Below, one piece after another: positions 1 through 7,936 of a DNA stretch of 64,000 nt. Source of the DNA: Phycisphaerae bacterium (lineage in GTDB: Bacteria; Planctomycetota; Phycisphaerae; SM23-33); contig JASLNT010000106.1 of the NCBI GenBank assembly GCA_030745875.1, positions 41,755-105,754 of the forward strand, given 5' to 3'. A program made the translations under genes and the position numbers. Within the stretch, counting starts at the first letter, position 1; each line of letters starts with the position of its first letter. The notes under the pieces are model-generated. The model made no database searches and had not been told where the DNA came from. It was given only the letters and a program-made list of their open reading frames with translations.

Positions 1-1203
1 ACGCGCCCGGCGCCCGGACCGGTCAGGGAAAAACCATCGCAGTTCTGGCCGCGCCGAGGAGAGCTGGCCGAGCGGAGGATCAAGAGGCTTGGCGATCCCG
101 ACAAATGGATACGGATTCTCGGAGCAGGTCTGCGGGGCGCTGCGGAGGAAGGCGAAAAGAGCCTGGCCGATCCGTTAACTCACATGCGCGCCGGCGACAA
201 GGCGCTGGCCAACGGTCAGACGGAACTGTCGATCGCCTGCTTCTCTCGAGCAGTTGAACTGGATCCAAAGAACGCCGACGCCCACAAAGGCCTGGCCGTA
301 GCAACATCAGCGTTGGCGGCCGGTCAGAATTCAGTGATCGCAACAAGGAAATTGTATCGCCGGGCGGCTGGAACATATCGAACAATTCTGGAAATCAGTC
401 CGGATGATGAGACCGCGCGATTCAATCTCGGCCTGGCGTTGATGCGGTCGGGGAGCCCCACCGAAGCCGACAGTGTATTCCGCCCCCTGCTCGCATCAAA
501 AAAATTCGCCGCCAAAGCCACATTCAATCTCGCCATGGTGTTGTCGAGCCAGGGAAAGCTCAAGCAGGCCGAAATCCTGCTGAGGAGGCTCATACGCAAA
601 ACTCAGAACATGGGCCCTTCCGATCTGGCGACCGCTCACACGCATCTGGGTGAGGTGCTCGTTGACCTCGGCGACACTACCGGAGCATTGGAAGCTTACA
701 AAGAAGCGGTCAGGCTGACGCCTAAGGATGTGGCCGCATGGTTGAATCTGGCCGCAGCCGCCCGGGCTCACGGAAGCTACGGTTACGCCGTAACCGCCAC
801 CCGCAAGGCCGCTGAACTCAGCCCGTTCAACGCGGAGATTCATCTGCGATTGGGGAACGTGCTGCTGGAATTGCACAGGGCGACCAAAGAGGACCGTTTT
901 CTAAACCAGGCCGTTGCGGCGTGGCGAAACAGTTTGAAGATAGACCCCAGCCAAACCGACCTTCAGCGACGCGTGGAGATTTACTCTCGCCCGTCTCCCT
1001 CAACTCAACCGACCCCCCGCACAAAGGACGCTGGATCAGCCCTGATCGATAACGTCCAACAGTTCAGCGGGCTCGTTCAGGAGAACTTTGGCTCCGCTTT
1101 GGGTCAGTTCGTCGGCGGTTCGGAATCCCCAGAGCACGCCAATGGCGAATATGTCGGCCCCGACAGCGGTCTCCATGTCGGTCGCCGTGTCGCCGAGGTA
1201 TAG
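1..1203 (+). CDS. TPR-repeat protein, 5' end outside window
   Basis: The frame is open from base 1, so the gene starts before the window; the first ATG inside is at 184. From about base 184 onward the protein is a run of degenerate 34-residue tetratricopeptide repeats, with helical pairs such as AVELDPKNADAHKGLAVA, ARFNLGLALMRSG and AYKEAVRLTPKDVAAWLNL. TPR arrays are protein-binding scaffolds, so no enzymatic role can be assigned. After the last repeat (near base 990) comes a Pro/Ser/Thr-rich linker, and the frame then runs 168 bases into the convergent HAD gene. That C-terminal stretch reads as antisense of a conserved enzyme and is probably not a folded domain; the original stop may have been lost by mutation or sequence error. 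TPR assignment is firm, the partner unknown. Confidence 0.8.
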   Translation, partial: TRPAPGPVREKPSQFWPRRGELAERRIKRLGDPDKWIRILGAGLRGAAEEGEKSLADPLTHMRAGDKALANGQTELSIACFSRAVELDPKNADAHKGLAVATSALAAGQNSVIATRKLYRRAAGTYRTILEISPDDETARFNLGLALMRSGSPTEADSVFRPLLASKKFAAKATFNLAMVLSSQGKLKQAEILLRRLIRKTQNMGPSDLATAHTHLGEVLVDLGDTTGALEAYKEAVRLTPKDVAAWLNLAAAARAHGSYGYAVTATRKAAELSPFNAEIHLRLGNVLLELHRATKEDRFLNQAVAAWRNSLKIDPSQTDLQRRVEIYSRPSPSTQPTPRTKDAGSALIDNVQQFSGLVQENFGSALGQFVGGSESPEHANGEYVGPDSGLHVGRRVAEV

Positions 1204-1695
1204 GAACTGATCGGAAGCGAGCCCCATCTTCTCGACCAGGCTCGATATCCCGGCGGGGTCGGGTTTGGGAGCTACGCTGTCGCTGACGCCCCAGACCTCT
1301 TCAAATTCCCAATTGCCCAGCAGTTTGTCGACTATGATGCGAGTGTATGCGTGCGGTTTGTTCGAGAGAATCGCCATCCGCACGCCGCGGCGGACCAGTT
1401 CGTCGAGCATTTCGGGGATACCGGCGTACGGGCGAGTCTTGTTGTCCCAACACTTATCGTAGGCCTGCTTCATCATCGTGACGCCCTTTTCGACCATGGC
1501 CTCGTCGCGTGAGCCTTCGGGCAGCGTTCGCTCCAACAGAAGCCTCACGCCGTTTCCGATGTGGTATTTGTAGTCTTCGACCGGGTGCGTCGGGAAACCG
1601 AGTTGGCTGAGCGCCTGGTTGTTCGCGTCGGCCAGGTCGTCAAGCGTGTTGAGCAACGTTCCGTCCAGATCAAAGATGATCGCTTCGCACTTCAT
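1036..1695 (-). CDS. gph: HAD-superfamily phosphatase, phosphoglycolate phosphatase-like
   Basis: A hydrolase of the haloacid dehalogenase superfamily, likely cleaving small phosphate esters such as 2-phosphoglycolate. Motif I is DLDGTLLNT just after the N-terminus (nucleophile Asp and acid/base Asp), motif II is AILSNKPH, motif III is the Lys of KPDP, and motif IV is LYLGDTATDMETA. The insert after motif I looks like the alpha-helical C1 cap of the Gph group. I chose the ATG at 1695 because the protein then begins MKCEAIIFDLDG and AAAGG lies about 7 bases upstream; the frame extends to 1797 but that part is unrelated to the family. About 219 residues, normal for Gph. Substrate is inferred from the family. 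The 3' end overlaps the convergent TPR gene. Confidence 0.85.
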   Translation of the reverse strand: MKCEAIIFDLDGTLLNTLDDLADANNQALSQLGFPTHPVEDYKYHIGNGVRLLLERTLPEGSRDEAMVEKGVTMMKQAYDKCWDNKTRPYAGIPEMLDELVRRGVRMAILSNKPHAYTRIIVDKLLGNWEFEEVWGVSDSVAPKPDPAGISSLVEKMGLASDQFLYLGDTATDMETAVGADIFAIGVLWGFRTADELTQSGAKVLLNEPAELLDVIDQG

Positions 1696-1830
1696 AAGGT
1701 GGCCTTTGCAGCTTTGTATAAGTAAGGATGGGAACCGGCCCGTGTCGCAGGCGGGTTCCCATCTGATCCAGTCAGTTTCGAGCCGCCCGCGCTGCAAGTC
1801 CGCCGCCGGGGGCTCTGTCGGTTCAATCGC

Positions 1831-3669
1831 CTAGTCCAGTTTCATCGACATCAGGAACTCTGCGTTCGAACTGGTCTTTGACAACTGCTTAATCAACAGT
1901 TCCATCGCCTCGGTCGATTGCATGTTGCTCGTGACTCGACGCATATTGGCCACCAGTCTGCACTCGTCGGTGTCCATCAGCAGTTCCTCGCGTCGCGTAC
2001 CGGAGCGGGAAATGTCAATCGCCGGCCAGATCCGCCGGTCGACCAGGCGTCGATCAAGATATAGTTCGGCGTTGCCCGTGCCTTTGAACTCTTCAAAGAT
2101 AACCTGGTCCATTCTCGAACCGGTGTCGATCAGGGCGGTGGCGATGATCGTAAGCGATCCGCCTTCAAGCACGGATCTGGCCGATCCGAAATACTTTCTC
2201 GGCATGACCAGAGCGCTTGCATCGACGCCTCCGGTGAGAATCTTGCCCGAGTGCGGAGCTTCAGCGTTGCACGCTCTGGCCAGACGCGTGATGCTGTCCA
2301 GCAGGATCACGACATCGTGCCCGAATTCGACCATCTGTTTGGCCTTGGCGAAGATCATCTCGGCCATAACCAGGTGACGCTTGGAGCCTTCGTCGAACGT
2401 CGACGAGACCACCTCGGCGGTGGTGTTGCGGCGCATGTCGGTGACTTCTTCGGGGCGTTCGTCTATCAACAGCACGATCACAAATGCGTCGGGATGATTG
2501 GTGGTTATCGAGTTTGCAAGCTTCTTCAGCAGGATCGTCTTGCCCGTTCGCGGAGGAGCAACGATCAGCATGCGCTGCCCAAAACCGATCGGCGTGATAA
2601 GGTTCATTACGCGCATCGAGACTTCGTCGCTGGTGGTCTCCAGGAAGATACGCCTGTCCGGATGGGCCGGCGTGAGTTCTTCGAAACTCGTAACTTTCGA
2701 CAGCTTGTCGGGATCCTGGTAGTTGATCGCCTCGACCCGCAGGAGAGCAAAGTACTTCTCGGACTCCTTGGGGGGCCTGATCTGACCGGCAAGGATGTGT
2801 CCGGGCTTGAGATTGAACCTTCGGATCTGGCTGGGCGATACGTATATGTCGTCCGGACCGGGCTGGTAGTTGTACTCGGGGCTCCGCAGGAATCCGAAAC
2901 CGTCAGGAAGGATTTCCAGCACACCGTCTCCAAACATCAGACCGCTGTTGTTGACCCGATTGGAGATGATCTTGATCATCAATTCCTGGTTGCCCGTCGA
3001 TTCGATGCCATCGACGCCCTCGTCTCTGGCCAGTTGGCGTAGTTCGGGGGTGCTCATCGCCTGCAGCTCGGTAATGTGCAGCGTACCCCGCTTGACCTCC
3101 TCGTAGCGTGCGTGCATCACGGCGTCAAAACCGTCTTCGAGTTTGTTGGGCTTACCGGACTTATCGCCCTTGTCGTGCTTGCCGGACTTACCGCCCTTGT
3201 CACGCTTACCGCCCTTGTCGCGCTTGCCGCCCTTACCGCGCTTGTCGCGCTTGCCGGATCTGCCTGACTTGTCCGGCTTGTCTGACTTGTCGTCATCGGA
3301 GGCGTCCGAAGCATCTGAGGGGGTGTCGGCGGCCTGGTCGACCTGTTCTTCGTCCGCAACCGGCTCGCCCTCCACGGGCTCCGCCTCAACAAGCTCCACG
3401 TCGGCGTCGCTGATCAGTTCGGCCTCAATATCCGGGCAATCCTGGGTTTCCTGTTCGATGATTTCCGGTTCGGCGACCTTCCTGGAGACCTTCTTGGCGG
3501 TCTTCTTTGCGGCCTTTTTGGCGGTCTTTTTGGCCGTCTTTTTGGCGGTCTTCTTGGCCGTCTTCTTGGCTACTTTTTTTGCGGTAGCCTTCTTTGCCGC
3601 CTTTTTGGTCGTCTTTTTGGCGGCTTTCTTCGTTGTTTTCTTCGCTGTTTTCTTTGTAGCTTTTGCCAT
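1831..3669 (-). CDS. rho: Transcription termination factor Rho with histone-H1-like N-terminal tail
   Basis: Rho is the hexameric RNA-dependent ATPase/helicase that ends transcription. From residue ~185 the protein is canonical: Rho N-terminal helical domain (ELQAMSTPELRQLARDEG), OB-fold RNA-binding domain (DGFGFLRSPEYNY), Walker A APPRTGKT near residues 371-378, Walker B VVILLDSITRLAR, and the Q/R-loop region ending ALIDTGSRMDQVIFEEFKG. Before it lies about 180 residues of low-complexity sequence: a Lys/Ala tail of KKTAKK repeats (residues 1-60), an acidic segment, then a Lys/Gly/Asp-rich segment. The ATG at 3669 gives the start MAKATKKTAKK; GGAGG lies 13 bases upstream, somewhat far, and the frame is open to 3717. 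Extended N-termini occur in Rho of several high-GC phyla, but the H1-like repeat is notable because the DksA-like protein at 33588 carries the same kind of tail. Confidence 0.95.
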   Translation of the reverse strand: MAKATKKTAKKTTKKAAKKTTKKAAKKATAKKVAKKTAKKTAKKTAKKTAKKAAKKTAKKVSRKVAEPEIIEQETQDCPDIEAELISDADVELVEAEPVEGEPVADEEQVDQAADTPSDASDASDDDKSDKPDKSGRSGKRDKRGKGGKRDKGGKRDKGGKSGKHDKGDKSGKPNKLEDGFDAVMHARYEEVKRGTLHITELQAMSTPELRQLARDEGVDGIESTGNQELMIKIISNRVNNSGLMFGDGVLEILPDGFGFLRSPEYNYQPGPDDIYVSPSQIRRFNLKPGHILAGQIRPPKESEKYFALLRVEAINYQDPDKLSKVTSFEELTPAHPDRRIFLETTSDEVSMRVMNLITPIGFGQRMLIVAPPRTGKTILLKKLANSITTNHPDAFVIVLLIDERPEEVTDMRRNTTAEVVSSTFDEGSKRHLVMAEMIFAKAKQMVEFGHDVVILLDSITRLARACNAEAPHSGKILTGGVDASALVMPRKYFGSARSVLEGGSLTIIATALIDTGSRMDQVIFEEFKGTGNAELYLDRRLVDRRIWPAIDISRSGTRREELLMDTDECRLVANMRRVTSNMQSTEAMELLIKQLSKTSSNAEFLMSMKLD

Positions 3670-3907
3670 GTGTTTTACACAGCCTCCATCTGGAGCACCT
3701 GACGGTTGGGCCGGCATCCTATCCGGTCGTATCAGGCGTCTCCCCTGAGAATGCTAGTAGTTCGGTTGGTGCGTCTGATTCGTCTCTGGAAAATGTCCTC
3801 GTCGACGTGTTGTACGTTACTGCAGTCCGGCGGAGTCTGTTATTGGACGTCCCGCCCTGGGTATGTCGCATCGGCGTTGTGCAGCACGTCTCCCGAACCG
3901 AATGCGA

Positions 3908-4558
3908 TTATTCCGGCATATTTCTGTGTCCAAAACCGTCCGCGGGGTGGGTTATGCGGGGGTGAAGCTTACGAACCTGCTGACGCAGGTGGGAGACGCT
4001 TGAACTGCCGTCAATAGAATAATCGCACCTGCTGCGCTTAATGTCCAGAGAAATCTGCATTTTTTCTCGCGACGACCAATCATCACGCTCCCATCCTCGT
4101 TCCTCGCTGACTCTCTGGAACCTGTCATTGTCCGGAGTATCGACGAAAATCACGCAGTTGCACAGCGTATCCCAGCCCGCTTCCATCAGCAACGCCGCAT
4201 CCAGAACAATCGCCTCAACCGAATCGTCAGCCCGCGCCTCACCGACCTCACGGGCCATTTCACGCCTGATTCGCGGGTGCAATATCCCGTTAAGCGCCTC
4301 TAATTCGTCGTGCGAGGCGAATACGATTCCCGCCAAAATCGCCCGATCCACTTCTCCAGACGCGTTGAATATCGCCTCGCCCCAGCGTTCGCGCAGTTCG
4401 GATTGCACTTCCGCCGAGCCCAGCAGTTTGTGCCCTATCGCATCGGCGTCGATCACGGCGCAGCCGAGGTTTGCAAACTCGTCGGCAACAGTGGTTTTGC
4501 CCGAGCCGATTCCGCCGATGATCCCGATTACAGGTTTGATTGGGGCTGTTGAAGGCAT
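3908..4558 (-). CDS. coaE: Dephospho-CoA kinase
   Basis: Phosphorylates the 3'-hydroxyl of dephospho-CoA in the last step of coenzyme A synthesis. The P-loop GGIGSGKTT lies near the N-terminus, followed by DADAIGHKLL (the D-x-D region that binds dephospho-CoA), HPRIRREMAREV and the helical lid region. About 216 residues, typical of CoaE. Two starts are possible, GTG 4570 and ATG 4558, four codons apart; neither has a clear Shine-Dalgarno sequence, and I give the ATG. It sits 65 bases downstream of the UPF0175-like gene on the same strand. Confidence 0.93.
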   Translation of the reverse strand: MPSTAPIKPVIGIIGGIGSGKTTVADEFANLGCAVIDADAIGHKLLGSAEVQSELRERWGEAIFNASGEVDRAILAGIVFASHDELEALNGILHPRIRREMAREVGEARADDSVEAIVLDAALLMEAGWDTLCNCVIFVDTPDNDRFQRVSEERGWERDDWSSREKMQISLDIKRSRCDYSIDGSSSVSHLRQQVRKLHPRITHPADGFGHRNMPE

Positions 4559-4633
4559 GCTAGCCGACACATTGTCGCCGCCGCGGACACTTTGTCAATG
4601 GTCCGCTCGATCGCCCCACCGCCCGGTATGCCC

Positions 4634-4858
4634 TTAAATGGCCGGGCGACGCTGCCAATCGGGCGAGTATATCTGAATCCCCAGCCCGCGCCGCAGCAAT
4701 TCGCGATTGAAACGTTCGGAGGTCGCCCCGGCCAGTCTGCACGCGTCGGCGTGATCGATCCTGTTGTCAGCGTAAAACTCGACAGCCACCGCCATGCTGA
4801 TGTCGGTGATGTTCGCCTGTGCTTTTATTACGATATCATCAGGTATTCGAAACTGCAT
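4634..4858 (-). CDS. UPF0175-family small protein, antitoxin-like
   Basis: A 74-residue protein beginning MQFRIPDDIV. The core (AVEFYADNRIDHADACRLAG...FNRELLRRGLGIQIY) has the layout of UPF0175: a short strand, a helix, and a helix-turn-helix-like segment of the type 'G(K/R)AAELAG-S--EF---L--RGI--Y'. UPF0175 members are often antitoxin-like partners of PIN-fold proteins, but no PIN gene lies next to this one, so a toxin-antitoxin role is speculative. The frame is open upstream to 5044, giving a possible 136-residue form; the extra N-terminus resembles nothing I recognise, so I prefer the internal ATG, although its Shine-Dalgarno is weak. Confidence 0.6.
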   Translation of the reverse strand: MQFRIPDDIVIKAQANITDISMAVAVEFYADNRIDHADACRLAGATSERFNRELLRRGLGIQIYSPDWQRRPAI

Positions 4859-5326
4859 CTGCAAATCTCGCAGAACGTTAGGCTGATATTGGCTGGCGAC
4901 TATGGACCGCCGAAGTATTCGCCGCCCCTCGGTTGATAGTCCCGAGCCCTCGCGGCGAAAACTTCCGACGGCCTTACGGTCTCTTTGCAGGACCTGACCC
5001 ACACTTGTATCGACAAACCAAACCCCCTGCTGAAATAAGGACAAAAAGAACGCGGCGGTCCCGGATCGACATCAACTCGCGCCCCGCCTCCGGCGACGTG
5101 GCGAGGTTCACAATTGGTTCACACTCGCCCAGGTGCGACAACGAAACCGCGATATCGTAACTTCGGGAATACTCCGAATCGAAAAATTATCAACAGCCCG
5201 CCCAAACCCGGCCGCAAGAAACAGTTGTCAGTATTCCATCCGACCCAGCGCCCCCCAACTCCCCCGCCGCTCCACACCCGCAAACAGGTTCACACTTCCC
5301 GCACCTGTGAACCTGGTGCCCCGCGG
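4859..5326. other. Intergenic region with GGTTCACA repeats
   Basis: No convincing gene in 468 bases between ligA and the UPF0175-like gene, apart from a possible N-terminal extension of the latter up to 5044. It holds GGTTCACA twice in direct orientation at 5105-5112 and 5116-5123 (11 bp apart, one helical turn), a third copy at 5287-5294, and the inverted copy TGTGAACC at 5306-5313. The last two belong to a perfect hairpin annotated separately. The GC-rich 3' half (5200-5280) shows nothing else. Confidence 0.5.
5285..5315. terminator. Perfect 10-bp hairpin just downstream of ligA
   Basis: CAGGTTCACA at 5285-5294 pairs perfectly with TGTGAACCTG at 5306-5315 across an 11-base loop. It starts 11 bases after the ligA stop on the minus strand. 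A terminator or 3'-end stabilising hairpin fits the position, but only three T residues follow on the minus strand, so intrinsic termination would be weak. It could instead be a protein-binding palindrome, since its arms contain the GGTTCACA motif repeated nearby. Confidence 0.45.
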
Positions 5327-7471
5327 TCATCCCAGTCTCTTTTTGAACTCTTGTTCGTCTATTACTTCCACGCCGAGGGCTTGGGCTTTTGTTGCTTTTG
5401 AGCCTGCCGAGGAGCCGGCTACTACGAAGTCGGTTTTCGACGATACGCTTGACGACGCCCTCCCGCCGGCCGCCTGGATCGCCTCCTTCGCTTCCCGGCG
5501 TGAGAAACTCTCCAATGTTCCGGTCACCACCACCGTTTTGCCCTCCAACGCCCCGCCGCCCGCCGACGGCTCGTCCGGCGCCGAACCGGTCATCACCACC
5601 CCCGCCGCTTTCAAACCGCTCACCGTCTCCCGCCCGGATTCGCTATGGAAAAAGGCGCACACGCTTTGAGCAATTGTCGGACCGATTTCGTCCACCGCCG
5701 TCAGTTCCTCGACCGAGGCGGCTGACAGCTTGTCGATGTCCCCAAACGCCCGCGCCAGAATCTCAGCCGCCCTTCCGCCGGCGTGCCTGATCCCCAACGC
5801 AGTTATCACTCTCGCCAACCCGCGCGACTTGCTCTCCCCGATCGCCTTCACCAGATTCGCCGCCGATTTCTCGCCCATGCGCTCCAGATCGACAAGCTTG
5901 TCGGCCTGCAGGCTGAACAAATCGGCGAATCGCGCGACCAAACCGTTATCGATCAGCAGGTCCACAACCGCCGGCCCGAGGTTCTCGATATCCATCTGGT
6001 CCCGCCCGGCGAAGAAGCTTAACCGCTCGCGAAACTGCGCCGGACACTCCGGATTCGAACATCGCAGCGCAACCATACCGTCGACAACTTCGACCGGCTC
6101 GTCGCAGCCGCGCCCCCGCAATCCGCGACAGGTCTCGGGCGCCTTGGACAACTGCCTCCGCTCCATGTGCCTCTCGCAATCGGCGTTAACGCACCGGAAC
6201 GCCACTTGCCCCTCCTTGGGCTTGTCGCGCTCAAGAAGCGTCTGACATTCGGGGCACTGATCCGGAGTCGATATCACCTCGCCGTCGGACACCCGCTTAT
6301 CGCCCACAACCGCGACGACCTGCGGGATGATCTCGCCGGCCTTGGCGACAACTATCGCATCGCCAATCCGCAAGGCCAGATGGTCCACCCGATCGAAATT
6401 GTGCAGCGATGCGTTGGACACCGTCGTCCCGCCGAGCTGCACGGGCTCGAAATGGGCCACCGGCGTCACCGTACCGGTCCTTCCAACCTGGAAATCCACG
6501 CCGAGCAGCACGGTTTCGGCCTGTTCGGATTCGTATTTGTACGCAATGCACCATCGGGGGTATCGGCTTGTGGTTCCGATCTGCTCGCGCAGGTCAAGTT
6601 CGTCGACCTTGACGACAAACCCGTCGGTTTCGTAGTCCACATCGCTTCGCAGCGTCAACCACTCGCTGATTACTTCAAGCACTTCATCGATTGTCCCGCA
6701 GACCCGCCCGTGCGGGCTGGTCGGAACGCCCCAGGTCGCAAGGCGCTCGTTAATCTCACTGGCTCGCGGCGCCGGGGGGACCGACATCTCGCCCAGCCCG
6801 TGCGCCAGGAACGCCAGCTTACGCTCGGCGGCCACGCTCGGGTCGAGCTGCTTGAGCGTGCCCGCACAACCGTTCCGCGGATTGGCGAACTTCTCCTGAC
6901 CGGCCGCCGCGCGACGGGCGTTGCACGCATCGAACGCCGACCGCGGCCAGTATATCTCACCGCGAACTTCGAGCACGTCGGGCGCATCATCTCCGATCAG
7001 TTCCAGCGGGACCGACCGGATCGTTCTCACGTTGGAGGTCACATCGTCGCCGGTCAGCCCGTCTCCGCGAGTAACCGCCCGCACCAACCGCCCGTCTTCA
7101 TACCGCAGCGAGCACGCCACGCCGTCGATCTTCGGGTCCGCCAGGTAGTGAAAAGTCGCCTCGCCGACGGCCTTTCGCACGCGCGCGTCAAACTCGCGGA
7201 CCTCGTCGGCGTTGTAGGTGTTGTCGATACTCAGCATCGCAACCGCATGCGTGACTGACTCAAACCCGTCAATCGGCCGCCCCGCCACGCGCTGGGTCGG
7301 CGACTGGGGGGTGATCAGTTCCGGGTGAGCGGCTTCAAGGCTCTTAAGTTCGTCCAACAGCCTGTCGTAATCCCGGTCGGATATCTCCGGCGCGGCATGG
7401 ACGTAGTAGAGCGTGTCGTGGCGGGCGATAATGTCGCGAAGCTGTTCGATTCGTTGTGCGTCGTCGGTCAT
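5327..7471 (-). CDS. ligA: NAD-dependent DNA ligase with doubled cysteine cluster
   Basis: Seals nicks in DNA using NAD+ in replication and repair. Domains in order: Ia (SDRDYDRLLDEL, residues 30-41), nucleotidyltransferase with the adenylated Lys114 in KIDG, OB fold, zinc region, helix-hairpin-helix repeats (520-620) and a C-terminal BRCT domain (GKTVVVTGTLESFSRREAKE onward). The length of 714 residues exceeds the usual ~670. The excess maps to the zinc region: instead of four cysteines there are eight, at 406, 409, 427, 432, 448, 456, 471 and 476, so that a CxxC...CxNxxC unit seems duplicated. The ATG at 7471 starts MTDDAQRIEQLRDII, matching the family N-terminus. Confidence 0.96.
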   Translation of the reverse strand: MTDDAQRIEQLRDIIARHDTLYYVHAAPEISDRDYDRLLDELKSLEAAHPELITPQSPTQRVAGRPIDGFESVTHAVAMLSIDNTYNADEVREFDARVRKAVGEATFHYLADPKIDGVACSLRYEDGRLVRAVTRGDGLTGDDVTSNVRTIRSVPLELIGDDAPDVLEVRGEIYWPRSAFDACNARRAAAGQEKFANPRNGCAGTLKQLDPSVAAERKLAFLAHGLGEMSVPPAPRASEINERLATWGVPTSPHGRVCGTIDEVLEVISEWLTLRSDVDYETDGFVVKVDELDLREQIGTTSRYPRWCIAYKYESEQAETVLLGVDFQVGRTGTVTPVAHFEPVQLGGTTVSNASLHNFDRVDHLALRIGDAIVVAKAGEIIPQVVAVVGDKRVSDGEVISTPDQCPECQTLLERDKPKEGQVAFRCVNADCERHMERRQLSKAPETCRGLRGRGCDEPVEVVDGMVALRCSNPECPAQFRERLSFFAGRDQMDIENLGPAVVDLLIDNGLVARFADLFSLQADKLVDLERMGEKSAANLVKAIGESKSRGLARVITALGIRHAGGRAAEILARAFGDIDKLSAASVEELTAVDEIGPTIAQSVCAFFHSESGRETVSGLKAAGVVMTGSAPDEPSAGGGALEGKTVVVTGTLESFSRREAKEAIQAAGGRASSSVSSKTDFVVAGSSAGSKATKAQALGVEVIDEQEFKKRLG

Positions 7472-7499
7472 AGATGAAATCCCTGATGCTGGTCAGGTC

Positions 7500-7843
7500 A
7501 AATGTAGCGACAATCGGGCCCGACCTCAAGACCCGGGGCGAGGCAATCGACTTGTCGGGACGCCTGGCGACCGGCCGGGCGACCCTGCAGCGGCGAACGG
7601 TCCGGGGCGCGGTTGTTGAGATCGTTTATTGCGGAATGTGAATCAGCGGTGATAATATCAATCGGTCGGATGAATCCCGCAGGGGCGACCGGCCGGTCGT
7701 CCGTTGTTCGTGCAGGGCGAACGATACGGCGGCGCAATTACCGCGATCGCATTGTCGGAAACGAAGTCGAATTGACAGAAATTCGACAGTACATAAAGGA
7801 CAATCCCGGACACTGGGAAACAGACAATCGCCACGCGCCGTAG
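7500..7843 (+). pseudogene. Decayed REP-associated (Y1) transposase fragment
   Basis: The translation of 7733-7843 reads RNYRDRIVGNEVELTEIRQY followed by IKDNPGHWETDN, which matches the C-terminal signature of REP-associated tyrosine transposases (typically 'RNYYEHIIRNE-EL--IR-YI--NP--W--D'). Upstream in the same frame, SFIAECESAV resembles the preceding 'SFI-GFKSAVT' helix. An adjacent frame ending at 7619 reads RLVGTPGDRP, like the linker of these proteins. The N-terminal HUH part is absent and a frame change near 7615 is needed, so this is a truncated, frameshifted remnant. A 14-bp palindrome lies inside it. The last segment is convincing; the 5' boundary is approximate. Confidence 0.6.
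7686..7699. repeat. 14-bp perfect palindrome, REP-like
   Basis: CGACCGGCCGGTCG is a perfect palindrome embedded in GGGGCGACCGGCCGGTCG. GC-rich palindromes of this form are common in REP-type repeats mobilised by the transposase class whose remnant surrounds it. Confidence 0.5.
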
Positions 7844-7873
7844 AATAAGACGGAAACACGAGACAGGGCGAGC

Positions 7874-7913
7874 CAGCGGATGCGGACAGCCCGCACGGCT
7901 GACACGAAACGTT
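7874..7913 (+). promoter_or_regulatory. Leader element copy 1 (hairpin plus GAAACGTT)
   Basis: A 40-base segment aligns without gaps to 8814-8853, with 33 identical positions by my count. It contains the small hairpin TGCGG-ACAGC-CCGCA and ends in GAAACGTT, 23 bases before the ATG of the next gene. The copies precede two unrelated genes, so this is a shared 5' element rather than duplicated coding sequence. Function unknown: it may be a regulator-binding site or an RNA hairpin in the leader. Confidence 0.5.
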
Positions 7914-7936
7914 ATTCAGAGCGATGAGGTTTGACA

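Noticed and set aside
3143..3748. Plus-strand open frame of about 200 codons across the rho 5' region
   Set aside because: It is the antisense of the Lys/Ala repeats and reads as low-complexity AVFLAVFLA; a shadow of rho.
6167..7258. Long plus-strand open frame inside ligA
   Set aside because: Antisense of a well conserved ligase; long frames arise easily in this GC-rich codon usage.
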